Positions 1-5,471 of a stretch of DNA of 5,471 bases are shown here, in pieces. The stretch's first letter is position 1, and every line of letters starts with the position of its first letter. Under the pieces are notes generated by a model, which saw only the letters and a list, made by a program, of their open reading frames with translations, was not told where the DNA came from and searched no databases. The stretch is from Flavobacterium psychrophilum (GTDB lineage: Bacteria > Bacteroidota > Bacteroidia > Flavobacteriales > Flavobacteriaceae): contig CAMDGJ010000195.1 of NCBI GenBank assembly GCA_945897545.1, forward strand, positions 1-5,471, in the 5' to 3' direction. A program made the translations under genes and the position numbers.

Positions 1-265
1 TAGCCCAGAAGAAGAATTACTTTTAACGTGGTTTGAACCTTGCGAAAAGGACAAAGCAAATACATTTTTAAATGCTTCTCAAATAGCTGCAAAATTGGCT
101 GAAAAAGCTAAAATAAATATTACCGATGGTACAATAAACAAGTTAGGAAAAGCACTCAAAAAGCACAATTTCACTAGACTAAAAAAGAACGGAATAGCAG
201 TCTACGCTTTAATAGAAAACACTTGGGAAGAAGTTGATAACAGGAACAAAGTCGTTGAAGAATAA
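1..265 (+). CDS. C-terminus of VapE/DUF3874-like primase-helicase protein (5' partial)
   Basis: This is the 3' end of a gene entering from the left. The reading frame is open from base 2 and ends at TAA 263-265, giving 87 residues. A short acidic start (SPEEELLLTWFEPCEK) leads into a helical, winged-helix-like segment. In it 'FLNASQIAAKLAE' (22-34), 'INKLGKALKKHNFTR' (45-59) and 'KNGIAVYALI' (62-71) resemble the C-terminal region of Bacteroidota VapE/DUF3874 proteins, whose full-length forms carry a P-loop helicase core and often a primase part. Those proteins are usually encoded on genomic islands or phage satellites and are thought to act in element replication. The catalytic domains lie outside the window, so the identification rests on this tail alone. 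A terminator follows 21 bases after the stop, so the gene is probably the last of its transcript. Confidence 0.6.
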   Translation, partial: SPEEELLLTWFEPCEKDKANTFLNASQIAAKLAEKAKINITDGTINKLGKALKKHNFTRLKKNGIAVYALIENTWEEVDNRNKVVEE

Positions 266-286
266 ACAACAAAAAATCATCATTTT

Positions 287-325
287 TAAAGTGGAAAACT
301 AGCGTTTCCACTTTATTTTTTTTTT
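287..325 (+). terminator. Rho-independent terminator after the primase-like gene
   Basis: A perfect 11-bp stem (287-297 pairing with 305-315, arm core AAAGTGGAAA / TTTCCACTTT) has a 7-nt loop and is followed at once by ten T residues (316-325). The stem and U-tract order fits termination of rightward transcription from the gene ending at 265. It also insulates the downstream operon from read-through. Confidence 0.88.
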
Positions 326-360
326 CTACTTTGTATTAATTCAATTTACATCATTTTCAC

Positions 361-381
361 AGGGCAGGCAGGGTAACCAAA
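361..381 (+). repeat. Left arm of GC-rich inverted repeat
   Basis: The arm begins AGGGCAGGCAGGGTAACC and its reverse complement matches 538-558 at 18 of 21 positions, counted by eye. It is a GC-rich island in otherwise AT-rich sequence, so the match is unlikely to come from base composition. It may be a protein-binding site for replication or recombination. Confidence 0.7.
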
Positions 382-506
382 AACCACAAGAAACATTTTT
401 TATTTTTTTTCTTCTCAAACAATCGAGTAACATAAGATAATATGAACGCAATTTAATTAAGTGTTCGTTCCACTTTACACTCAAACGGCCGCATAAATCT
501 GTTTTT

Positions 507-523
507 TATTTTATAATAAAATA
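507..523. repeat. A/T-only palindrome
   Basis: TATTTTAT (507-514), a central A (515) and ATAAAATA (516-523) form a perfect 8-bp inverted repeat made only of A and T. It lies inside the AT-rich interval bracketed by the GC-rich inverted repeat. It could be an easily melted segment or a binding site, but chance is plausible in DNA this AT-rich. Confidence 0.4.
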
Positions 524-537
524 TCTTTTACTCTAAA

Positions 538-558
538 TTTGGTTGCCCTCCTTGCCCT
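538..558 (-). repeat. Right arm of GC-rich inverted repeat
   Basis: The arm contains GGTTGCCCTCCTTGCCCT and is the inverted partner of 361-381, with three mismatches. The arms are 156 bases apart, too far for a simple terminator hairpin, which favours paired binding sites or element-end/origin sequences. Confidence 0.7.
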
Positions 559-634
559 AATTTTTTTCGCACTATTTTTCTGTTTTTTTCATCCGTTTAC
601 GGTTTTCCTCATTTTTCTTTCCATTGCTTTTTCG

Positions 635-642
635 TATGTTTG
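635..642 (+). promoter_or_regulatory. Candidate -7 promoter element for the hsdR operon
   Basis: TATGTTTG matches the Bacteroidota -7 consensus TAnnTTTG exactly. It would place a transcript start near 648-650 and give a leader of about 100 bases. No convincing -33 TTTG/TTG box lies at the usual distance upstream, so this is only a candidate. Confidence 0.3.
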
Positions 643-681
643 TAACTATTTGAATTTATTAATTATTATAGTTCATATTTT

Positions 682-702
682 TTTTAATTGAAACAATTAA
701 AA
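682..702. promoter_or_regulatory. Perfect 9-bp inverted repeat upstream of hsdR, possible operator
   Basis: TTTTAATTG (682-690), spacer AAA, and CAATTAAAA (694-702) form a perfect inverted repeat ending 45 bases before the hsdR start codon. The dyad with a 3-nt centre is the right size for a dimeric helix-turn-helix repressor. It could also form a small AU-rich hairpin in the leader RNA. It has no U-tract following it and so is not a terminator. The sequence is A/T-dominated, which lowers confidence in function. Confidence 0.4.
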
Positions 703-747
703 CTGTAAAAATTGCTATCTAATTATTGAATATAAAAGTAAAACCAA

Positions 748-3198
748 ATGAGTAAAAAGGATTTATCAGAAAGAGACATCTGTTCAAAATTTATAACCCC
801 AGCTTTACAAAAGGCAGGTTGGGACTTGCATAAGCAAATTTTAGAAGAGGTATTCTTTACTGATGGTAAAATCTACGTAAGAGGGAAATTAACGGCTAGA
901 GGAGAACGCAAACGAGCCGATTATATTCTTTATTATCAAGATAATCCTGTAGCAGTAATTGAAGCAAAAGACAACAAGCATTCCATTCGTTCAGGAATTC
1001 AACAAGCTTTGGGATATGCTACAATTTTAGATATTCCTTGTGTTTTTAGTAGTAATGGTGATGGGTTTTTATTTCACGATAGAACTGTAAATGATTCAAA
1101 TATAGAAACGGAACTCTCTTTAGATGAATTTCCTTCTCCTGAAGAATTATGGAATAAATACAAACAATACAAAAATATAGCTACTCTTGATGGTGAAAAA
1201 ATAGCATTACAAAAATATTTTTCTGATGGTTCTGGCAGAAAACCAAGATATTACCAACAAATAGCTGTGAATAGAACTGTTGAAGCCATTGCAAATGGTC
1301 AAGACAGAATTATACTGGTTATGGCAACAGGTACTGGTAAAACCTATACTGCATTTCAAATTATTTATCGCTTATGGAAATCAAGAACAAAAAAGAGAAT
1401 TTTGTTTTTGGCAGACAGAACAGCACTTATTGACCAAACCCGAAAAGGCGACTTCAAACATTTCAAAGACAAAATGACTATCATAAAAAAGAAAGTCATA
1501 TCAAATGGAAATGGAAAAGATGAATTAGTTAGTAATAAAAAAAGAGGTATTGATACTTCAGATAAAGCATACGAAGTATTTCTAGGATTATATCAAGGAT
1601 TAACAAATAATGAACCAGGGATTGAAGATGCTTATAAAGATTTTTCTCCTGACTTTTTTGATTTAATTATTATTGATGAGTGCCATCGTGGTAGTGCAAA
1701 TGAAGACAGTGCTTGGAGAGAAATATTGACTTATTTTAATAAAGCAACCCATATTGGTTTAACGGCAACACCCAGAGAAACTAAAGAAACCAGTAATACT
1801 GAATACTTTGGAGAACCTGTTTATACGTATTCTTTAAAGCAAGGAATAGATGATGGATTTTTAGCTCCATACAAAGTAATAAGAATAGCTTTAAATGTTG
1901 ATGCAGAAGGATATCGTCCACAACAAGGAAAAACGGACAAAGAAGGAAAAGAAATTGAAGACCGAATTTACAACCGTAAAGACTTTGATAGAAAATTAGT
2001 TATAGATGAAAGAACAGATATTATTGCTCAAAAAGTAACTGAATACTTAAAGGGATTAGACCGTTTTGCTAAAACTATTATTTTCTGTGTGGATATTGAC
2101 CATGCTGAGCGTATGCGAAATGCAATTGCGAAACACAATGCCGATTTAGTTGCAGAAAATTATAAATATGTAATGCAAATAACTGGCGATAATGAAGAAG
2201 GTAAACGGGAGTTAGATAACTTCATTAATCCCGAAGAAAAATACCCAGTTATTGCAACTACTTCCGAGTTAATGACTACGGGTGTAGATGCACAAACCTG
2301 TAAAGTTATTGTGTTAGATGCTAACATCAATTCCATGACCAAGTTCAAACAAATAGTAGGACGAGGAACGCGTATTAATGAAGAATTTAACAAGCTGTAT
2401 TTTACGATTTTAGATTTCAGAAATGCGACAGATAATTTTGCCGATCCTGCTTTTGATGGTGATCCATTAAGAGTAAAACCAATTACTGAAGAAACTGATT
2501 TGTCAACTATTATTGATGAAGAAGAAAACGAAGATACTCCGATAATAGATGATGTAACTAGTGCAGAGATTTTGATTGTAAAACCCGAAATCAGAAATGC
2601 AGCTAGTGAGCCTGATACCGAATACGTAAAAAGAGAAAAACAATATATAAATGGTGTTAATGTTTCTGTTTTAGTAAGTAGGGAATTATTTTTTGATTCC
2701 AATGGCAAACCAATAAGCATTAGTTTAAAAGACCATACCAAAGAAATCATAAACGGAAAATATGCTTCATTAGAAGATTTTTTACTGACTTGGAACACAG
2801 CCGATAAAAAAGAAGCCATTATCAAAGAATTACAGGAACAGGGCATTATGGTTGAAGCTTTATATGAAGCGGTTGACAAGCAAGTCGATTTGTTTGATTT
2901 AATTTGCCATGTAGCTTATGACCAACCTCCATTAACAAGGAAAGAAAGAGCTAATAATGTAATAAAACGCAATTATTTCTCTAAATACGGAGAACAGGCT
3001 CGAAAAGTCATGGAAACACTATTAGATAAATATGCAGATGAAGGAGTTGTAAATATTGAAAGTATTGATGTTTTAAGAGTAAAACCATTTGACGATTTTG
3101 GTTCACCTTTAGAAATCATTAAAGAATTTGGAAGCAAACAAAAATATTTGGAAGCGGTAAAAGAATTAGAAGTCGAATTATATAAAAGCTTCGCTTAA
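748..3198 (+). CDS. hsdR: Type I restriction enzyme R subunit, EcoEI-like (HsdR)
   Basis: This is the motor and nuclease subunit of a type I restriction-modification complex. With HsdM and HsdS it binds unmethylated target sites, translocates DNA using ATP and cuts at a distance. At 816 aa it has normal length for the EcoEI group. The N-terminal PD-(D/E)xK nuclease shows D58, E72-A-K74 and the type I QxxxY motif (Q86-Y90). The SF2 motor follows: Walker A ATGTGKT (193-199), DECH (310-313), LTATP (338-342), TTGVD (510-514) and QIVGRGTR (535-542). After an acidic linker (about 582-602) comes an EcoEI_R_C-like domain (about 640-810), expected to dock on the methylase core. All key residues are present, so it looks active. 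ATG 748 is the first start after an in-frame TAA at 739 and is preceded by an A-rich leader without Shine-Dalgarno. The stop overlaps the next start (TAATG). No hsdM or hsdS is in the window. Confidence 0.95.
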   Translation: MSKKDLSERDICSKFITPALQKAGWDLHKQILEEVFFTDGKIYVRGKLTARGERKRADYILYYQDNPVAVIEAKDNKHSIRSGIQQALGYATILDIPCVFSSNGDGFLFHDRTVNDSNIETELSLDEFPSPEELWNKYKQYKNIATLDGEKIALQKYFSDGSGRKPRYYQQIAVNRTVEAIANGQDRIILVMATGTGKTYTAFQIIYRLWKSRTKKRILFLADRTALIDQTRKGDFKHFKDKMTIIKKKVISNGNGKDELVSNKKRGIDTSDKAYEVFLGLYQGLTNNEPGIEDAYKDFSPDFFDLIIIDECHRGSANEDSAWREILTYFNKATHIGLTATPRETKETSNTEYFGEPVYTYSLKQGIDDGFLAPYKVIRIALNVDAEGYRPQQGKTDKEGKEIEDRIYNRKDFDRKLVIDERTDIIAQKVTEYLKGLDRFAKTIIFCVDIDHAERMRNAIAKHNADLVAENYKYVMQITGDNEEGKRELDNFINPEEKYPVIATTSELMTTGVDAQTCKVIVLDANINSMTKFKQIVGRGTRINEEFNKLYFTILDFRNATDNFADPAFDGDPLRVKPITEETDLSTIIDEEENEDTPIIDDVTSAEILIVKPEIRNAASEPDTEYVKREKQYINGVNVSVLVSRELFFDSNGKPISISLKDHTKEIINGKYASLEDFLLTWNTADKKEAIIKELQEQGIMVEALYEAVDKQVDLFDLICHVAYDQPPLTRKERANNVIKRNYFSKYGEQARKVMETLLDKYADEGVVNIESIDVLRVKPFDDFGSPLEIIKEFGSKQKYLEAVKELEVELYKSFA

Positions 3199-3776
3199 TG
3201 ATTATTGATTTAAAATTTCATGCCGAGAATCATAAATTGAAAGTCCTTAACGAACTTGACAAAATGATAGCAACAGTCAAGTTAATAGAAGATTTTCAAA
3301 AAGTAAAATTTGATTTTCTTAATTACAATGACATAGATTTAAAAAGTCTAGATTTAAAAAATGTAATCTATATTTTTAAAGTTACAGATTTTGGTGAAAA
3401 AGGAAATAGCGTTTCTTTTTGCAACAGAATACAAAAAATAAAGGAAACAAGAAAAAAAGTAAAATATCCTAAAGTAAATTCAAATCATGCTTTAGATGAA
3501 AACACAACACTATACATAGGAAAATCAAGTGGTTCGTTTAAAAATAGAATAAGACAACATTTAGGTTTAGTTTCAGAAAAAACATATTCATTGCAGCTTC
3601 AAAGTTGGTTGCAATTTCCTGATTTATCCCAAGTCAAATTAGAATTATATTACACATCAATTGATTTTGATAAATTAGGGATCATAGAACATGAAGAGCA
3701 AAAAACACTAATAGAATTATTAGAAACAGCACTACACAATCATTACAAACCATTATTGGGAAGAAGTGGACATTAA
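3198..3776 (+). CDS. Divergent GIY-YIG domain protein coupled to hsdR
   Basis: This 192-aa soluble protein shows a diverged GIY-YIG nuclease fold. 'NVIYIF' (55-60) stands for the GIY strand with V56 in place of Gly, and Y58 is kept. 'LYIGKS' (105-110) is the YIG strand. R117/R119 in 'NRIRQHLG' supply the catalytic Arg, and E176 in 'LLETALHNHYKP' is the expected metal-binding Glu. The usual Asn near the end is replaced by Gly ('KPLLGRSGH'). About 47 residues, partly basic (KETRKKVKYPK), separate GIY from YIG, far more than in classic members. Residues 1-50 form a helical extension of unknown role. The ATG overlaps the hsdR stop by one base (TAATG) and no ribosome site is visible, implying translational coupling. 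A role beside HsdR, such as extra DNA cleavage or nicking, is inference; the protein may also be catalytically weak. The fold call is fairly sure, the function is not. Confidence 0.75.
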   Translation: MIIDLKFHAENHKLKVLNELDKMIATVKLIEDFQKVKFDFLNYNDIDLKSLDLKNVIYIFKVTDFGEKGNSVSFCNRIQKIKETRKKVKYPKVNSNHALDENTTLYIGKSSGSFKNRIRQHLGLVSEKTYSLQLQSWLQFPDLSQVKLELYYTSIDFDKLGIIEHEEQKTLIELLETALHNHYKPLLGRSGH

Positions 3777-3831
3777 AAAGCAAAAAAAATAATTAAAAGT
3801 TGAATTATAGATAAAAGCATAGTAGATAAAG

Positions 3832-5471
3832 ATGGAAGAAGGAATTAGTATTGATTATAAAAGCTTGAAAAAAGTATTAGATACAGCAGGAAAACTCAAA
3901 TCGGAAGGATTAAGAGACCTTGCAGTAACTAGTGTGGCTTTTGCTAATGTGCATGGCGGTAAAATTGTTATTGGTATTGAGGACAAAGACAAGCAACCAC
4001 CATTAAATCAAACCATATCTGTTAGAACTGCAAACGATACAGTTACCCGACTAAAATCACTCTGTTTTAATGTAGGTTTTCAGCTTGGTGATATAGAAAG
4101 TCATGCAAATGGAAGTCAATTTTTCACAATTACGGTTTACCCAACATTAAAATCAGTTGCTACAACAGCAGACGGTAAAATCTATATCAGAATTGGAGAC
4201 CAATCACAACCTGCACGAAGTGAAGATATTGTTCGTTTAGCAAGTGAAAAAGATGCTTTTCAATGGGAACTACAACCTAGAAATGTTGCTTATACTGAAA
4301 TTCCTGAAATGAGTATGCGATGGTTTGCAGATGAAATTAGAAAGTCTGACAGAGTAAAACAAAACATAAAAGAATTATCGGATATTGAAATAATTGAACA
4401 TTACAATCTTATCGACAAAGGAAAGTTAACAAATCTCGGTGTTTTATGGTTGGGAACAGCATCACAAAGAAGCCGATTAGTTTATCCACTAACTGTTCAA
4501 TACATTGTTTATGATGATTTGGAAAAGAAAGTCAGAAAAGAAGATTGGCAAGATTATTCAAAAAACCCAAAAGAGTTACTATTAGAAATTGAGAAAGAAG
4601 CAATCGAATTAACCTACTACGATGAATTTCCATTGGGGTTATTCCGAAATAAAATCAGACATTACGATGCCCGATTAATCAGAGAATTACTTATCAATGC
4701 AATTGCTCACAAAAGCTACACTATTTCGGGTGATATTTTCATAAAAGTATATCAAGACAGGCTAGAAATAACAAATCCTGGTGGATTACCTTTAGGGATT
4801 ACGAAAGACAATATTCTGCATACCACTTACAGAAGAAACCCACATTTAATTAGAATACTCCATGATTTAAAATTAATGGAAGGAGAAGGAACGGGTTATA
4901 ATTTAATCTATGAAATTACAAGTCGTGATGCCAAAGCCTTTCCAATACCAATTTCAGATTATAATGCAACTTCGGTAACTCAATATTCAAAAATTCTAGA
5001 CGAAGAAGCGGTTTTATTATTAGATTTTATTGCTAAAAATTACCAACTCTCACAAAAAGAGTTCATCGCTCTTGGAGTTATTACACGTCATAAAAAAATA
5101 TTAGCAACACAACTTACCAAAGAATTACAACTAACAGATGAAGACCGTTTAAGGTCATATATTTCAAAGCTCTCAAGTCAATCTATTATCATAAATAGGG
5201 GCGAAAAGAAAGGCAGAGAATACTTGGTGAACCCTAAATTAATAGCAAGTTCTAAAATTAATATCAAGCCCACTTTAAAAACCATTGAACAACCTAGATT
5301 GAAAGCTTTAATTGAAGAAGTATTAAAAATTACGCCCAACATATCAATTAAAGTAATTCATTCTAAAATTGGTGATATTGATATAAAGGATGTTAGAAAA
5401 TGTATTTATAATATGGTAAAAGATGGGGTTTTAAGTTTTGATGGTGCTTATAAAAACAGGGTTTATTTTTT
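3832..5471 (+). CDS. AlbA_2/Schlafen-like and GHKL ATP-binding protein with winged-helix C-terminus (3' partial)
   Basis: The frame is open from ATG 3832 (in-frame TAG at 3823) to the window end, giving 546 complete codons with no stop. The N-terminal part resembles the AlbA_2 (Schlafen-type) domain, with 'AFANVHGGKIVIGIED' at 36-51, though the usual upstream E-F-K motif is not clear. A linker precedes a GHKL/HATPase_c_4-like domain: N289 in 'RELLINAIAHKSY', 'NPGGLPLG' (315-322) and 'EGEGTGYNLI' (350-359). After about residue 385 come two winged-helix-like segments, ending near 'GREYLVNP' (461-467) and 'YKNRVYF' (540-546). The second wing suggests the protein ends soon after the window. Family members are annotated as predicted transcriptional regulators or ATP-binding proteins and occur in restriction and other defence loci. 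It lies 55 bases after the GIY-YIG gene with no terminator between, so it is probably cotranscribed. Regulating this operon is a plausible but unproven role. Confidence 0.85.
   Translation, partial: MEEGISIDYKSLKKVLDTAGKLKSEGLRDLAVTSVAFANVHGGKIVIGIEDKDKQPPLNQTISVRTANDTVTRLKSLCFNVGFQLGDIESHANGSQFFTITVYPTLKSVATTADGKIYIRIGDQSQPARSEDIVRLASEKDAFQWELQPRNVAYTEIPEMSMRWFADEIRKSDRVKQNIKELSDIEIIEHYNLIDKGKLTNLGVLWLGTASQRSRLVYPLTVQYIVYDDLEKKVRKEDWQDYSKNPKELLLEIEKEAIELTYYDEFPLGLFRNKIRHYDARLIRELLINAIAHKSYTISGDIFIKVYQDRLEITNPGGLPLGITKDNILHTTYRRNPHLIRILHDLKLMEGEGTGYNLIYEITSRDAKAFPIPISDYNATSVTQYSKILDEEAVLLLDFIAKNYQLSQKEFIALGVITRHKKILATQLTKELQLTDEDRLRSYISKLSSQSIIINRGEKKGREYLVNPKLIASSKINIKPTLKTIEQPRLKALIEEVLKITPNISIKVIHSKIGDIDIKDVRKCIYNMVKDGVLSFDGAYKNRVYF

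Larger units (their letters stand above)
326..747. other. Gene-free intergenic region rich in repeats
   Basis: About 420 bases lie between the terminator and the hsdR start with no credible coding sequence on either strand. The region is very AT-rich and holds, in order: a GC-rich inverted-repeat pair (361-381 and 538-558), an A/T-only palindrome (507-523), a pyrimidine-biased stretch with spaced T-tracts (561-632), a weak Bacteroidota promoter match (635-642), and a 9-bp inverted repeat (682-702). The layout of inverted repeats flanking an AT-rich core beside a primase-like gene could suit a replication origin of a mobile element. The final part is the leader of the hsdR operon. No tRNA, CRISPR or insertion sequence is recognisable here. 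Confidence 0.6.

Noticed and set aside
593..602. CCGTTTACGG inverted repeat as an operator
   Set aside because: Only 4 bp per arm with a 2-nt centre, too short to separate from chance.
560..625. A possible short minus-strand gene starting with ATG near 625
   Set aside because: The frame reads only about 11 codons before a TGA, with low-complexity lysine-rich content.
1280..1477. A 65-codon plus-strand frame inside hsdR
   Set aside because: It overlaps the Walker A region of hsdR in another frame and its product has no domain features; it is an out-of-frame shadow.
2160..2879. A 239-codon open frame on the minus strand, opposite hsdR
   Set aside because: It lies wholly within the conserved hsdR frame, is serine-rich with no recognisable domain, and arises as the antisense of an AT-rich gene with full motif support.
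3777..3831. An independent promoter or terminator between the GIY-YIG and AlbA_2 genes
   Set aside because: The 55-base gap shows no TAnnTTTG match and only a 5-bp A/T stem with no T-run, so a shared transcript is simpler.

Overview
The window looks like chromosomal or mobile-element DNA from a Bacteroidota bacterium, most likely a flavobacterium. The evidence is strong AT bias throughout, A-rich leaders instead of Shine-Dalgarno sites, heavy use of AAA/GAA/ATT/TTA codons, and proteins that resemble Bacteroidota families. This placement is by eye, not by database search.

Positions 1-265 hold the last 87 codons of a protein resembling the C-terminus of VapE/DUF3874 primase-helicase proteins, which are typical replication genes of genomic islands in this phylum. 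A strong rho-independent terminator follows (287-325). Positions 326-747 contain no gene but are rich in structure. A GC-rich imperfect inverted repeat (361-381 and 538-558) brackets about 156 bp of AT-rich DNA containing an A/T-only palindrome (507-523). After it come a run of roughly evenly spaced T-tracts (561-632), a weak promoter candidate (635-642) and a perfect 9-bp inverted repeat (682-702) just before the next gene.

From 748 to the window end, three same-strand genes form a probable operon. They are a complete EcoEI-type HsdR (type I restriction motor/nuclease subunit, 816 aa), a 192-aa divergent GIY-YIG protein whose start codon overlaps the hsdR stop (TAATG), and a 546+ residue AlbA_2/GHKL ATP-binding protein with C-terminal winged-helix-like repeats that runs off the window. 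No HsdM or HsdS is visible, so the modification half must lie downstream, elsewhere, or be absent.

Taken together this looks like a restriction/defence cargo cassette beside the replication gene of a mobile element. HsdR would translocate and cut unmodified DNA. The roles of the GIY-YIG protein and the AlbA_2 protein in such loci are not established; nuclease accessory and regulator, respectively, are inferences.
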